A stretch of 64,000 nt of DNA. Source: Devosia chinhatensis. GTDB lineage: Bacteria; Pseudomonadota; Alphaproteobacteria; Rhizobiales; Devosiaceae. The number at the start of each line of letters is the position of its first letter. Position 1 is the first letter of the stretch. The stretch is taken from positions 669,501 to 733,500 of the forward strand of contig NZ_JZEY01000061.1 of assembly GCF_000969445.1 (NCBI RefSeq). Direction: 5' to 3'. Under the pieces are notes generated by a model. The model was not told the DNA's origin. It searched no databases and saw nothing but the letters and a program-made list of their open reading frames with translations. This document shows, in pieces, positions 41,975-51,136 of this stretch. A program made the translations under genes and the position numbers.

Positions 41975-42337
41975 ATGGCGCGTATCGGCCTTGTGGCACA
42001 TGACGATAAAAAGGATGACCTTTGCCGCTGGGCAGAGGCGCACCGCGACAAGCTGGCCCAGCACGAACTCTGGGGCACGGGCACGACCGGTAGCCGCATC
42101 ATGGCCGCCACGGGTCTATCGGTTCATTTGCTCAAGAGTGGTCCCCTGGGCGGCGACCAGCAATTGGGCGCCATGATCTGCGAGGGTCGGCTTGACGTCC
42201 TGATCTTTTTCATCGACCCGCTCTCGGCCCAGCCGCACGATGTCGACGTCAAGGCGCTGACCCGCCTCGCCACGCTCTATGACGTGCCCTGCGCCAACAA
42301 CAAATCCACCGCCGACGCGGTTCTCGCCTATCTCTGA
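41975..42337 (+). CDS. mgsA: Methylglyoxal synthase
   Basis: A 120-residue MgsA that turns dihydroxyacetone phosphate into methylglyoxal and phosphate, a bypass of lower glycolysis. It shows IGLVAHDDKKDDL with the aspartate of the phosphate site, GTGTTGSRI near residue 36, GPLGGDQQLGAMI with the catalytic aspartate, and FFIDPLSAQPHDVDVKAL. AGAGGG 6 nt upstream favours the ATG at 41975, with in-frame ATGs at 41960 and 41969 as alternatives. Confidence 0.94.
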   Translation: MARIGLVAHDDKKDDLCRWAEAHRDKLAQHELWGTGTTGSRIMAATGLSVHLLKSGPLGGDQQLGAMICEGRLDVLIFFIDPLSAQPHDVDVKALTRLATLYDVPCANNKSTADAVLAYL

Positions 42338-42484
42338 GCCCGAAAATGCCGTCGCTGGCGAGAATTTGTCCAAACGGTCAGCGTCAATGCGTTGACCGCC
42401 CGGCCCCGTTGTGAACAGATGCCGCAAATTTGCCCGGATTCAACCGGGCTGCTTGGCAATTCAGGAACCCGGGGCCCATCGCAC

Positions 42485-43267
42485 TTGACGTCCGACTTGG
42501 TCATTGACGTTCGCAACGTCTCAAAACGCTTCGGCGGCCTTTTGGCCGTCAACGACTGTTCGCTCTCGGTCCGCCGCGGTTCGATCACCGGGCTGATCGG
42601 GCCCAATGGCGCGGGCAAGTCCACACTCTTCAACATGGTCGCCGGCAATATCGTGCCCGATAGCGGTCAGGTGATGTTCAACGGGCAGGACGTGACCGGC
42701 ATGAAGCCGCACGAGCTGTTCCGCATCGGCATGCTGCGTACCTTCCAGATCGCGCATGAATTTTCCCAGATGACCGCGCTCGAGAACCTGATGATGGTGC
42801 CCGGTGACCAGCCTGGCGAGCACCTGATCGACAACTGGTTCCGACCCGGCCTCGTGCGCAGCCGCGAAACCGAGGTGCGCAAGAAGGCCCTCGATGTCAT
42901 CGATTTCCTCAAGCTCGGCCATGTCCGCGACGAATTGGCGGGCAATCTCTCCGGCGGGCAGAAGAAGCTTCTGGAACTGGGCCGCACCATGATGGTCGAT
43001 GCCAAGGTGGTGCTGCTCGACGAGGTGGCGGCGGGTGTCAACAAGACCCTCCTCAATGATCTGGCTGGCAATATCGAGCGGATGAATTCCGAGCTCGGCT
43101 ATACCTTCTTCGTCATCGAGCATGACATGGACCTGATCGGCCGGCTTTGCGATCCGGTGATCGTCATGGCGCAGGGCGAAAAGATCGCGGAAGGCCCAAT
43201 GGCCGAGATTCGCGCCAATCCTGCAATTGTCGAAGCCTATTTCGGCTCACCAGCCGAGGTCGCGTGA
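42485..43267 (+). CDS. livG: Branched-chain amino acid ABC transporter ATP-binding protein (LivG-like)
   Basis: An ABC ATPase of the LivG type, first gene of livGFHM. Walker A is GPNGAGKS, the LivG-specific RTFQIAHEFSQMTALENLM follows, the signature is LSGGQKK and Walker B is VVLLDEV. DEVAAGVN (usually DEPAAGLN) has a valine in place of the usual proline. The start is unsure: the TTG at 42485 comes just before the conserved part, and an ATG at 42419 would add 22 unconserved residues. A possible operator (CGGTCA at 42375, TGACCG at 42393) lies upstream. It ends 2 nt before livF. Confidence 0.9.
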   Translation: MTSDLVIDVRNVSKRFGGLLAVNDCSLSVRRGSITGLIGPNGAGKSTLFNMVAGNIVPDSGQVMFNGQDVTGMKPHELFRIGMLRTFQIAHEFSQMTALENLMMVPGDQPGEHLIDNWFRPGLVRSRETEVRKKALDVIDFLKLGHVRDELAGNLSGGQKKLLELGRTMMVDAKVVLLDEVAAGVNKTLLNDLAGNIERMNSELGYTFFVIEHDMDLIGRLCDPVIVMAQGEKIAEGPMAEIRANPAIVEAYFGSPAEVA

Positions 43268-43268
43268 C

Positions 43269-43973
43269 ATGGCTCTGATCGAACTCAAGCACGTCGTCGG
43301 TGGATATGGCGGCGCGCCCATTCTCAACGGCGTCAACATCGCCATCGAAAAGAGTGATATCGGCGTCATCGTCGGGCCAAATGGGGCCGGCAAGTCGACG
43401 ACGCTGAAGGCCATTTTCGGGCTGCTCAAGGTCACAGGCGGCACCATTGATTTCGGAGGCGAGAACATCGCCAATTCCCTGCCGGACAAGCTGGTGCCCA
43501 AGGGCCTTTCCTTCGTGCCGCAGGAAAAGAACGTCTTCACGTCCATGACCGTCGAGGAAAACCTCGAAATGGGCGCCTTTACCCGCACCGACGATTATTC
43601 GGAGACCATGACCTGGGTCTACGAAATGTTCCCGGTCCTGGCCGAAAAGCGCCGGCAGCCGGCCGGCGAACTCTCCGGCGGACAGCGTCAGATGGTGGCC
43701 ATGGGCCGTGCGCTGATGAGCCGGCCAAGCCTGCTGATGCTGGACGAGCCTTCGGCCGGCCTGTCGCCGCGCTATGTCATCGAGATTTTCGAGACCATCC
43801 AGCGCGTCAACCAGGAGGGGGTCGGCATCCTCATGGTAGAGCAGAACGCCCGCCAAGCCCTGGCCTTTGCCAGCAAGGGTTTCGTGCTCGCACAGGGGCA
43901 GAACCGCTTTACCGGCACGGGCCCCGAACTGATCGCCGACCCTGAGGTCGCCAAGAGCTTCCTGGGAGGTTGA
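43269..43973 (+). CDS. livF: Branched-chain amino acid ABC transporter ATP-binding protein (LivF-like)
   Basis: A 234-residue ABC ATPase pairing with LivG. Walker A GPNGAGKST, FVPQEKNVFTSMTVEENLEMG near residue 79, LSGGQRQMVAMGRALM and Walker B LLMLDEPSAGLSP are all LivF-typical. It follows livG by 1 nt and precedes the permease gene livH by 4 nt, clearly one operon. The cargo (branched-chain amino acids, amides or urea) cannot be told from the ATPases. Confidence 0.93.
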   Translation: MALIELKHVVGGYGGAPILNGVNIAIEKSDIGVIVGPNGAGKSTTLKAIFGLLKVTGGTIDFGGENIANSLPDKLVPKGLSFVPQEKNVFTSMTVEENLEMGAFTRTDDYSETMTWVYEMFPVLAEKRRQPAGELSGGQRQMVAMGRALMSRPSLLMLDEPSAGLSPRYVIEIFETIQRVNQEGVGILMVEQNARQALAFASKGFVLAQGQNRFTGTGPELIADPEVAKSFLGG

Positions 43974-43977
43974 GCCA

Positions 43978-44985
43978 ATGGATGAACTGATCTTCTTCAT
44001 CAATCGCGTGCTGATCTCCGGCACGGTGCTGGGCTCGATCTATGCCTTGGGCGCCATTGGCGTCACGCTGATCTTCGGCATCCTGCGCTTTGCCCATTTC
44101 GCCCATGGCGACATGATGACCATGGGCGCCTTCATCGCCTTCGTGCTGGCCACGGCCATGGCGGCGATGGGCATCATCCTGCCGCTACCCATGGCCTTCG
44201 TGGTGATGCCCGTCGCCATGGTACTGACCGCCTTTATCGCGCTGGGCATCGACAAGGGCTTTTATGCGCCCTTGCGTGCCCGCGGCGCCAAGCCGGTGAC
44301 CCTGCTCATCGCCTCCATCGGCGTGACGCTGATGATTCAGGGCCTGATCCGTCTGATTTTCGGCTCCGGCACGCAATCGATCTTCGTGGCGGGGGAGAGC
44401 AAGGATATCTTCCGGCTCGACATGAGCTGGGCCGGCGGCTCGCGCCCCATCAATATCACCGAGCCGCAACTGATCATGTTCGTTGTCACCGCGCTGATCG
44501 TGGTGGCGCTGCATTTTTTCCTCACCCGCTCGCGCCTCGGCAAGGCCATGCGCGCCATGGCCGACAATGCCGATCTGGCGCAGGTTTCCGGCATCAACAC
44601 GGCCCTTGTGGTCCGTGTGACCTGGGTCATCGCCGGCTCACTGGCCTGCGTGGCCGGCACGATGCTGGCGCTGGACGTGGCGCTGATGCCGGACCTGGCC
44701 TTCAACATCGTGCTGCCGATCTTCGCGGCAGCCATCGTGGGTGGGCTGGGCCATGCCTATGGCGCCATCGTGGGCGGCTTCCTCATCGCCTTTGCAGAGA
44801 CCCTGGCAGTGTTCAACTGGACGGCCGTGCTGCGCCCGCTCAACGCCATCCTGCCCGAGGGCATGGCCCTGCCGGCCAATCTCGCCCTCGTGCCCACCGA
44901 ATATAAACTGACCGTGGCCTTCGTGATCCTGGTCATTACCCTCTTGGTGCGACCCACCGGTATCTTCAAGGGAGCTTCGTCATGA
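43978..44985 (+). CDS. livH: Branched-chain amino acid ABC transporter permease (LivH-like)
   Basis: A 335-residue permease with about eight helices. LivH features include GSIYALGAIGVTLIFGILRFAHFAHGDMMTMGAF near the N-terminus and RAMADNADLAQVSGINT followed by VGGLGHAYGAIVGGFLIAFAETL. It overlaps livM by 4 nt (ATGA). Confidence 0.94.
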   Translation: MDELIFFINRVLISGTVLGSIYALGAIGVTLIFGILRFAHFAHGDMMTMGAFIAFVLATAMAAMGIILPLPMAFVVMPVAMVLTAFIALGIDKGFYAPLRARGAKPVTLLIASIGVTLMIQGLIRLIFGSGTQSIFVAGESKDIFRLDMSWAGGSRPINITEPQLIMFVVTALIVVALHFFLTRSRLGKAMRAMADNADLAQVSGINTALVVRVTWVIAGSLACVAGTMLALDVALMPDLAFNIVLPIFAAAIVGGLGHAYGAIVGGFLIAFAETLAVFNWTAVLRPLNAILPEGMALPANLALVPTEYKLTVAFVILVITLLVRPTGIFKGASS

Positions 44986-46304
44986 GCGCCGCTTCCACGC
45001 CCCCGGCCACTGGCTGGGCGAGCCCGCTCCGCCGCGGCATGCTGCTCTTTGCCGCCATGTTCGTCATCGTCGTGGCCGTCGGAATCATCCAGGGCACGGC
45101 ATCCATCCTGCTGATCCTGACCCAGGCGACTGCCTTTGCCCTGATTGCCCTTGGCCTCAACATCCAGTGGGGCTATGGCGGCCTCTTCAACTTTGCCATC
45201 ATGGGCTTTCTCATGGTGGGCGGCGCCTCGACGGTTTTCCTCTCCTATCCGGTCAACATGGCCTTCTGGCAGAGCGAAGGACCAATGATGCTGGGCCGCG
45301 CGCTGGCAGCCTTTCTCGTTGGCGTTGCGCTGGTGGTACTGGCCCGGCGGGTTGATCGCATCGGCATCACCGGAAAGTGGCGTACCGCGATCATCGCGCT
45401 GGCCTGGTTTGCGGGCTATGTCATTTATCGCACCCAGATCGATCCGGCTGCGGCCTATATCGAATCCACTGCCGGTTTTGTCGGGGGGCTCGGCCTGCAT
45501 CCCGTTCTCGGGTGGCTGTTCGGTGGCCTCGTCTCGGCGGTCATAGCGTTTTATATCGGCAAGATCAGCCTGGGCCTGCGCACCGATTACCTTGCCATCG
45601 CCACGATCGGTATTTCGGAAATCCTGCGGGCGCTGATCAAGAACATGGACTGGCTGACACGCGGCACCATGACGGTGTCGCCCATGCCCTGGCCGACCCC
45701 GCTGCCGCAGCAATTGCAGGCCACCGGCATGTCGATCCCGGACAGCTTCATGTATGCGCGCCTGATGTTCCTGGGCATCGCCGTGCTGTTCCTCGTGGTC
45801 GCGTTCATCCTGGTGCAGCGCGCCTATGGCGGACCCTGGGGCCGCATGATGCGCGCCATCCGCGACAACCACATCTCGGCCGGTTCGATGGGCAAGGATG
45901 TGACCGGCCGCCAGCTCGAATTGTTCATCTTCGGTTCGATCCTGATGGGCATCGGTGGCGCCATCCTTGCCACCTTTACCCAGATCTTCGATCCCTCGGG
46001 CTATCAGCCGATCAACCACACCTTCATGATCTGGGTGATGGTAATCGTGGGCGGTGCGGGCAACAATTGGGGCGTCGTGCTGGGCGCCTTCCTGATCTAT
46101 ATCGTCTGGGTCATTTCCGATCCGCTGGCGCAGTTGATCTTCCTCAACCTGTCCCAGCTCACGAGCGCGATCGGCTGGGGCGCCATTCCGGAAATCGACT
46201 CGCGAGCGCTGCAGATGCGTGTCTTCGTGCTCGGCGTGGTCATCACCATTGCCCTTCGCTACGCGCCCAAGGGCTTGATCCCCGAAGTGGTGCGGCGCGG
46301 CTAG
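44982..46304 (+). CDS. livM: Branched-chain amino acid ABC transporter permease (LivM-like)
   Basis: A 440-residue permease, longer than LivH because of extra helices in the middle. LivM features are LGLNIQWGYGGLFNFAIMGF near residue 57, LRTDYLAIATIGISEILRALIKN near 192 and the RAIRDNHISAGSMGKDVTG loop near 290. It ends the livGFHM operon, followed by a terminator. The substrate-binding partner LivJ is encoded nearby on the other strand at 47500. Confidence 0.94.
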   Translation: MSAASTPPATGWASPLRRGMLLFAAMFVIVVAVGIIQGTASILLILTQATAFALIALGLNIQWGYGGLFNFAIMGFLMVGGASTVFLSYPVNMAFWQSEGPMMLGRALAAFLVGVALVVLARRVDRIGITGKWRTAIIALAWFAGYVIYRTQIDPAAAYIESTAGFVGGLGLHPVLGWLFGGLVSAVIAFYIGKISLGLRTDYLAIATIGISEILRALIKNMDWLTRGTMTVSPMPWPTPLPQQLQATGMSIPDSFMYARLMFLGIAVLFLVVAFILVQRAYGGPWGRMMRAIRDNHISAGSMGKDVTGRQLELFIFGSILMGIGGAILATFTQIFDPSGYQPINHTFMIWVMVIVGGAGNNWGVVLGAFLIYIVWVISDPLAQLIFLNLSQLTSAIGWGAIPEIDSRALQMRVFVLGVVITIALRYAPKGLIPEVVRRG

Positions 46305-46324
46305 CAAACGCGGTCCCCCATTGC

Positions 46325-46359
46325 AAAAAGGCCCACCTCTCGACCAGGTGCGCCTTTTT
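46325..46359. terminator. Terminator after livM, bidirectional
   Basis: AAAAAGGC-C-CACCT pairs with AGGTG-C-GCCTTTTT around a 7-nt loop. The A and T runs let it serve livM and the convergent SDR gene. Confidence 0.85.
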
Positions 46360-46392
46360 CATATGGGATCGCCGATCGAGCCCGGCTCTCCG

Positions 46393-47313
46393 TTAATCGG
46401 GGTAGCGCAGGCCGGTCAGGGCTTCCGACACGTCCCAAAGCCGCAAGCTGACGCCGGGATCGCCCGCCGCACGCGGCTGGCGCACCTTCCTTGGCGCGCC
46501 ATTCATGCCGAACCAGCGTCCCGGCCCATAATAGTCGCCCGGCTCGGCGTCCGGATCGATGGCTGCTGCCACCAGCGGCAGCGCGCCCGCTGCGGCCGAT
46601 TGCGAAAAGAACGGCGAGAACAAATCACCCAGCCTATCGGCGAGCCCCTTGTCCTCGTTCTGTTTCTTGAACAGGCTGGTGCGCGAGAGGCCCGGATGCG
46701 CGGCCAGCGCCGTGATGCCCCAACGTCCGGCGGCGCTGCGGCGGTCCAGTTCGTTGGTGAACAGCAAATTGGCCAGCTTGGACTGGGCATAGGTCCGCAT
46801 GTCGTCATATCCCTTTTGCGCCTGAAGGTCACCGAAGTGAATACGACCGAACAGGGCAGCAAGGCTCGCGACGGAAACGACGCGTTGCGCGGCGCTCTTG
46901 CGCAGCAGCGGCAGCAGGTGAAAGGTCAGCGCAAAATGGGCCAGATGATTGGTGCCAAATTGCGCCTCGAAGCCGTCTTCTGTCGTCAGCCGCTTCGGCG
47001 GCGCCATGATGCCTGCATTGTTGATGAGAATGTCGATGGGCTGGTCTTCGTCCAAGAGGCGACCTGCCCCGGTGGCGACGGACGCAAGGCTCGTCAGATC
47101 AATCTGTTGGAAACGCGCCTTGCCGGTCGGGTTTTGCTCTGAGAGGCGGGCAAGCACAGCGTCGCCCTTTTCAGCGCTGCGGCCCACCAGCACGACATCG
47201 GCCCCGGCCATGACCAGCATGCGCGCTGCTTCAAAGCCCAGTCCACTCGTTGCACCGGTGACGACGGCGCGCTTGCCCGAAAGATCGGGCAGGTCCTGTT
47301 CGGTTCTGAGCAT
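46393..47313 (-). CDS. SDR family oxidoreductase (retinol-dehydrogenase-like)
   Basis: A 306-residue short-chain dehydrogenase. The cofactor site is VVTGATSGLGFEAARML, NNAGIMAP is motif II, and the catalytic Y-x-x-x-K is YAQSK near residue 173. The VGRSAEKGDAV segment, with an arginine after the second strand, suggests NADP. The pattern is that of the RDH/WWOX-like SDR subgroup often annotated as oxidoreductase. It sits alone between the livGFHM and livJ genes. Confidence 0.87.
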   Translation of the reverse strand: MLRTEQDLPDLSGKRAVVTGATSGLGFEAARMLVMAGADVVLVGRSAEKGDAVLARLSEQNPTGKARFQQIDLTSLASVATGAGRLLDEDQPIDILINNAGIMAPPKRLTTEDGFEAQFGTNHLAHFALTFHLLPLLRKSAAQRVVSVASLAALFGRIHFGDLQAQKGYDDMRTYAQSKLANLLFTNELDRRSAAGRWGITALAAHPGLSRTSLFKKQNEDKGLADRLGDLFSPFFSQSAAAGALPLVAAAIDPDAEPGDYYGPGRWFGMNGAPRKVRQPRAAGDPGVSLRLWDVSEALTGLRYPD

Positions 47314-47372
47314 TGACGGTCTCCTGTTGAGGAGAAAGAACGGCGGATGGGCGCCTCCAGTTCAAAGCTCAA

Positions 47373-47400
47373 TAAAACGGCCCGGGCAAAGCCCGGGCCG
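47373..47400 (-). terminator. Terminator of livJ
   Basis: A perfect 10-bp stem CGGCCCGGGC-AAA-GCCCGGGCCG, followed on the minus strand by TTTTATT. It is about 100 nt after the livJ stop. Confidence 0.82.
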
Positions 47401-47499
47401 CAATGAGTTTGATGACCGCCCCTCACGCGGAGCGCATGGCCCCGCTGCCTGATACGCGCCATAGGGCGTTGAGCGAGGGGGGTGTCGGATGGCTCCGAA

Positions 47500-48702
47500 C
47501 TACTCGATCAGGCCCTTGTTCACGACGGCGCCGCCTTCGACCATGAAGTAGTTGATGGCGCCGGCCACATCGCCGACATCGTCGAATTCGATGGAGCCCG
47601 AGGCACCTTCGTAGTTGATGTCGGTGCCAGCAGCGATCAGTTCCTTGGCCTTGGACCATTCACCCGGCAGGATGGTTTCGCCCGGAGCATTGGCGACTTC
47701 GCGCAGCGCCGCCGAAATCCCGTCACGATCGGCCGAACCGGACTTCTCGATGGCCAGGGCCAGCAGGAACACGGCGTCGTAGGAATTGGTCACATAGGTG
47801 CCGTTGATGTCCTGGCCGGCCGCTTCGGTGAGGGCGGCGAGGGCATCGAAGGCCGGGCCTTCGGCCGGAGCGGCCTGGGTGAGGATCATCCCTTCGAGAT
47901 CGGCAGCATTGCGGCTGGCGAGCAGGGCTTCGCCGGCCATGCCGTCACCGCCCACGAACAGGTCGAACGTACCGGCTTCCACGGCCTGGTTGAGGATCGC
48001 GCCACCGCCGGCATTTTCATAGCCGTAGATCACCAGGGTGGTTGCACCCGAAGCTTCGATCTGGCCAATTTCCGGACGATAGTCGGCCTTGCCGTCTTCA
48101 TGGGCAACATTGGCCAGGACGGTGCCGCCGCCGGCCACAAAGGCTTCTTCGAAGGCGCCGGCCAGGCCCGAACCGTAATCGTTGTTCACATAGGTCAGAC
48201 CCACTTCGGTCACGCCTTGGCCAAGCAGCAGCTCGGCAGCCTTGACGCCCTGGATGGAATCCGGAACCACGTCGCGGAAGATGAGGTCATTGTCATCGAG
48301 CTCGGCCACGGCCGGAGCGGTCGAAGCGGGCGAGATCATCACGACATTGCCCGGAATAGCCGAGCCGTTGGCGCCGGCAATGGTGGCGCCCGAGCAATAG
48401 GCACCGAAGATGGCAATGACGTTCTCGGCATTGACCAGACGGTCGGCCGCCGGGCCGGCAGCACCACCGTCACAGGCGGAATCGGCGAGCACGGAGGTCA
48501 GGGTCTGACCGTCAAGAAGGCCGCCCTGGTCGTTGACATGCGTGACGGCCAGGTTGCCGGCGTCCACCATGCCGGGCGCAAAGCCGGCGATCGGGCCGGT
48601 CACGTCGGCGAGAAAGCCGATCTTGGCTTCCTGGGCCAGGGCCGGGGCGGCAAGGATCAGCGTGGAGGCAGCAGCCGCCAGGGTCAGGGTTTTCTTCAGC
48701 AT
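47500..48702 (-). CDS. livJ: Branched-chain amino acid ABC transporter substrate-binding protein (LivJ/LivK-like)
   Basis: A 400-residue periplasmic binding protein with signal peptide MLKKTLTLAAAASTLILAAPALAQ split at about 24. The mature protein shows KIGFLADVTGPIAGFAP near the start, an AIFGAYCSGATIAG segment near 95 and NDYGSGLAGAFEEAF in the second lobe, as in Leu/Ile/Val-binding proteins. C77 and C102 may form the usual disulfide. AGAGGGA precedes the ATG. It is not in the livGFHM operon but lies 1.2 kb away on the opposite strand, so coregulation must be separate. Confidence 0.9.
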   Translation of the reverse strand: MLKKTLTLAAAASTLILAAPALAQEAKIGFLADVTGPIAGFAPGMVDAGNLAVTHVNDQGGLLDGQTLTSVLADSACDGGAAGPAADRLVNAENVIAIFGAYCSGATIAGANGSAIPGNVVMISPASTAPAVAELDDNDLIFRDVVPDSIQGVKAAELLLGQGVTEVGLTYVNNDYGSGLAGAFEEAFVAGGGTVLANVAHEDGKADYRPEIGQIEASGATTLVIYGYENAGGGAILNQAVEAGTFDLFVGGDGMAGEALLASRNAADLEGMILTQAAPAEGPAFDALAALTEAAGQDINGTYVTNSYDAVFLLALAIEKSGSADRDGISAALREVANAPGETILPGEWSKAKELIAAGTDINYEGASGSIEFDDVGDVAGAINYFMVEGGAVVNKGLIE

Positions 48703-48930
48703 AGACGTCCCTCTGTTTCGGTTGCGCGCCGGATGACCTTTGCGGTCCCTTCTTGCGGCGCAGCAACAGGATAAGGGGGCGCCTCGCGCGCCCCGCTGAC
48801 CAGGACTGTTGCACATTTCAACGGCAGAAGTCACCGGGATTCGGCCGGAAAATCATCGGCCTCGCGCAGTTGCTTAACAGGATCATTTTCCGCATAGATG
48901 GCGCTCCTTTTCTGCGGGAGAACGCCATCC

Positions 48931-49971
48931 ATGCGGACGATTTTTGCGGCATTGACCGGCCTGGCCCTCGTGTTGACTGTATCGCCGGCCCAGGCCCAGT
49001 TCACGACGCTGGACGATGCCCAGGATGGGCCCCAGACGGTGGGCCAGTCTGCTCAGCCAGCATCAACCGAGACGCCCTGCGGCAACCAGCCCTTCACTAT
49101 CGCCCGGATGAACTGGCCCTCCGCCATGCTGCTGTCGGAAATTCACGAACGCATCCTGAAAGCCGAGTTCGGCTGCGAGGTGCGCGAAAGCCAGGCCGAT
49201 CTGGGCGCTGCCCTTTCCTCCATGGCCTCGACCGGGCAACCGGCCCTTGCGCCTGAACTCTGGGTCAATCGGGTCGCAGACGTCTGGAATGCCGCCATCG
49301 AGGCGCAGATGGTACGCAGCGCCGCACCCACCTATACCGAAACCAGTTTCGAGGGCTGGTTCATGCCCGGTTATATGGCGGCGGGCCTCAACCCGGCACC
49401 GACCGCCTCGGCGCTGGCCACGACGCTGGCTGCACCCGGCCCGGACGAGAAAATCCGATTCATTTCTTGCCCAACGGACTGGGCCTGCTCGATCATCAAT
49501 CGCAACCTGATCGCGGCTCATGGCCTTTCTGACCGGGTGGAGATCATCGAGCCGGCCAACCGGCTGGAAATGGACCGATCGATCGGTGAGGCGGTCAACA
49601 GGCGCGAGCCGTTCCTGTTCTATTACTGGCAGCCCAACGCCATCCTGGCCCAGCTTGATTTCGTCGCCATCGACATGGGCGCTTATGACGAGGTGGCGGC
49701 CCGTTGCCTTGCCGGCCGCAATTGCGCCGATCCAAAGCCCTCCGCCTTCCCGCCTGAAATGGTAGTGATGGCCGTGGCAGACCGGGTTTTCCTGTCGAAC
49801 CCCGTCATCGCCGCCTATATCCAGCGCGCCACCCTGCCTCTGGCGGAAATGAACCGCTTGCTCGCCGAGCTGAACCAGCCCGGCGCTACCGCCGAAAGCG
49901 TGGCCGAGCGCTTCGTGGCGCAAAGGCGCGATCTCTGGGGCGCCTGGGTCACACCCGGCCTGCCCGAATAG
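48931..49971 (+). CDS. OpuAC/ProX-like glycine betaine-type substrate-binding protein, orphan
   Basis: A 346-residue periplasmic protein with signal peptide (start at the ATG 48931, GGGAG upstream; cleavage after PAQAQ near 23). It belongs to the OpuAC substrate-binding family: FTIARMNWPSAMLLSEI near residue 52, FEGWFMPGYMA, and EPFLFYYWQPNAILAQLDFVAI, which parallels NPIFFYTWTPNWTVNEL in ProX downstream. Aromatic residues for a quaternary amine cage are thus partly kept. It has no transporter genes of its own and converges on proX, so it may feed ProWV with a second ligand. Confidence 0.78.
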   Translation: MRTIFAALTGLALVLTVSPAQAQFTTLDDAQDGPQTVGQSAQPASTETPCGNQPFTIARMNWPSAMLLSEIHERILKAEFGCEVRESQADLGAALSSMASTGQPALAPELWVNRVADVWNAAIEAQMVRSAAPTYTETSFEGWFMPGYMAAGLNPAPTASALATTLAAPGPDEKIRFISCPTDWACSIINRNLIAAHGLSDRVEIIEPANRLEMDRSIGEAVNRREPFLFYYWQPNAILAQLDFVAIDMGAYDEVAARCLAGRNCADPKPSAFPPEMVVMAVADRVFLSNPVIAAYIQRATLPLAEMNRLLAELNQPGATAESVAERFVAQRRDLWGAWVTPGLPE

Positions 49972-49974
49972 AAA

Positions 49975-49997
49975 TGGCCGGAGCAGAGCCCCGGCCA
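49975..49997 (-). terminator. Hairpin between the orphan binding protein and proX
   Basis: TGGCCGG pairs with CCGGCCA around a 9-nt loop. On the minus strand it is followed by TTTCT, making it a fair terminator for proX; on the plus strand only AAAG follows. Confidence 0.5.
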
Positions 49998-50019
49998 AAG
50001 TCATAAGGCGTCGAACCGC

Positions 50020-51042
50020 TTAGGAAGCGGCGCGGGCCGCGTCCAACCATCCATCGACCTCGGCACGATTGTCCTCGATCCACTGGGCGGCATGGGCTTC
50101 GATATTGTCGTCGCCATCATTCATCAGCGCGTTCTGGGCATAGACGTCCTCGATCGGAATCGTCACGGCCTCGAGCAGGGCGCGCACGGCCGGGTTTTCA
50201 TCGGCAAAGGCGGTGTTGACCACCGCGTCGATCGAGTTGGCCGGGAAGCCGAGCATGCACGGATCGTTGACGCAGCCGGCCACGCCTTCACGGATGGCTG
50301 CATCGGCGAGATCGGCCATGTCCTCGGGCAGGTTGACCTCAGGCACTTCGATCCAGACCACGTCTTCACCCGGGACCAGCTCGTTGACGGTCCAGTTGGG
50401 CGTCCAGGTGTAGAAGAAGATCGGGTTGCCGGTTTCGTAGGCAGCAACCGCATCGGCCATCGAGGCGGCATAGCCGGCCTTGATCAGGTTGACGTGGTCG
50501 TTGAGCTCATAGGCATTAAGGTGGTGGTCGATATTGAGTTCGCATCCCCAGCCCGGCGGGCAGGCGACCATGTCGGCCTTGCCGTCGCCGTCACGGTCAA
50601 AGGCCGCCTTGACCTCGTCACGCTTGAAATCCTCGAGCGAGGTGATGCCCAGTTCGTCGGCGGTCTTCTTGTCGACGAGGTAGCCTTCCATGGCACCGCC
50701 CGAGACAACCGAGGGAATGATTTCGGCGCTGCCTTCAAAGGACGGGATGTAGGGGTTGTGGATGGGGAACCAGCCATCGACCCACAGGGTCACGTCGCCA
50801 AAGGCCACCGACTGATAAAAGGCCGGATTGTCGAGCGTCAGCGTCGAGCCGACCGAATAGCCGAGCTCGGTCAGCATCTGGCGGAAGATTTCGGTGTGGA
50901 ACCAGCCGGTGTCCCAGGTCGGCTGGGCCAGGATGATCTCGGTGCCGTTGCCCGGCTGTTCCTGCGCGATGGCAGGCAGGGTCATGCCCGTGGTCATGAG
51001 CAGGGCGGCGGCAATGGCAGGCTTGGTGTTGAGACGGAACAT
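50020..51042 (-). CDS. proX: Glycine betaine/proline ABC transporter substrate-binding protein ProX
   Basis: A 340-residue periplasmic binding protein with signal peptide (cleavage after PAIAQ near 27). Ligand-site patterns are PTWDTGWFHTEIF near residue 41, ACPPGWGCELNIDHH near 163 and FYTWTPNWTVNEL near 210; the tryptophans would form the cage for the quaternary amine. It is the third gene of proVWX. AAGGAG lies upstream, with a rather long spacing. Confidence 0.93.
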   Translation of the reverse strand: MFRLNTKPAIAAALLMTTGMTLPAIAQEQPGNGTEIILAQPTWDTGWFHTEIFRQMLTELGYSVGSTLTLDNPAFYQSVAFGDVTLWVDGWFPIHNPYIPSFEGSAEIIPSVVSGGAMEGYLVDKKTADELGITSLEDFKRDEVKAAFDRDGDGKADMVACPPGWGCELNIDHHLNAYELNDHVNLIKAGYAASMADAVAAYETGNPIFFYTWTPNWTVNELVPGEDVVWIEVPEVNLPEDMADLADAAIREGVAGCVNDPCMLGFPANSIDAVVNTAFADENPAVRALLEAVTIPIEDVYAQNALMNDGDDNIEAHAAQWIEDNRAEVDGWLDAARAAS

Positions 51043-51136
51043 TGCTGTCTTTGTCTCCTTTTTTTGCTTTTCGTTTGTCCGCCGGCAGGCGGAGGCGAAA
51101 GGGGAGAGAGGCTCCCCCGGGCGAATGGTGCGGGTC

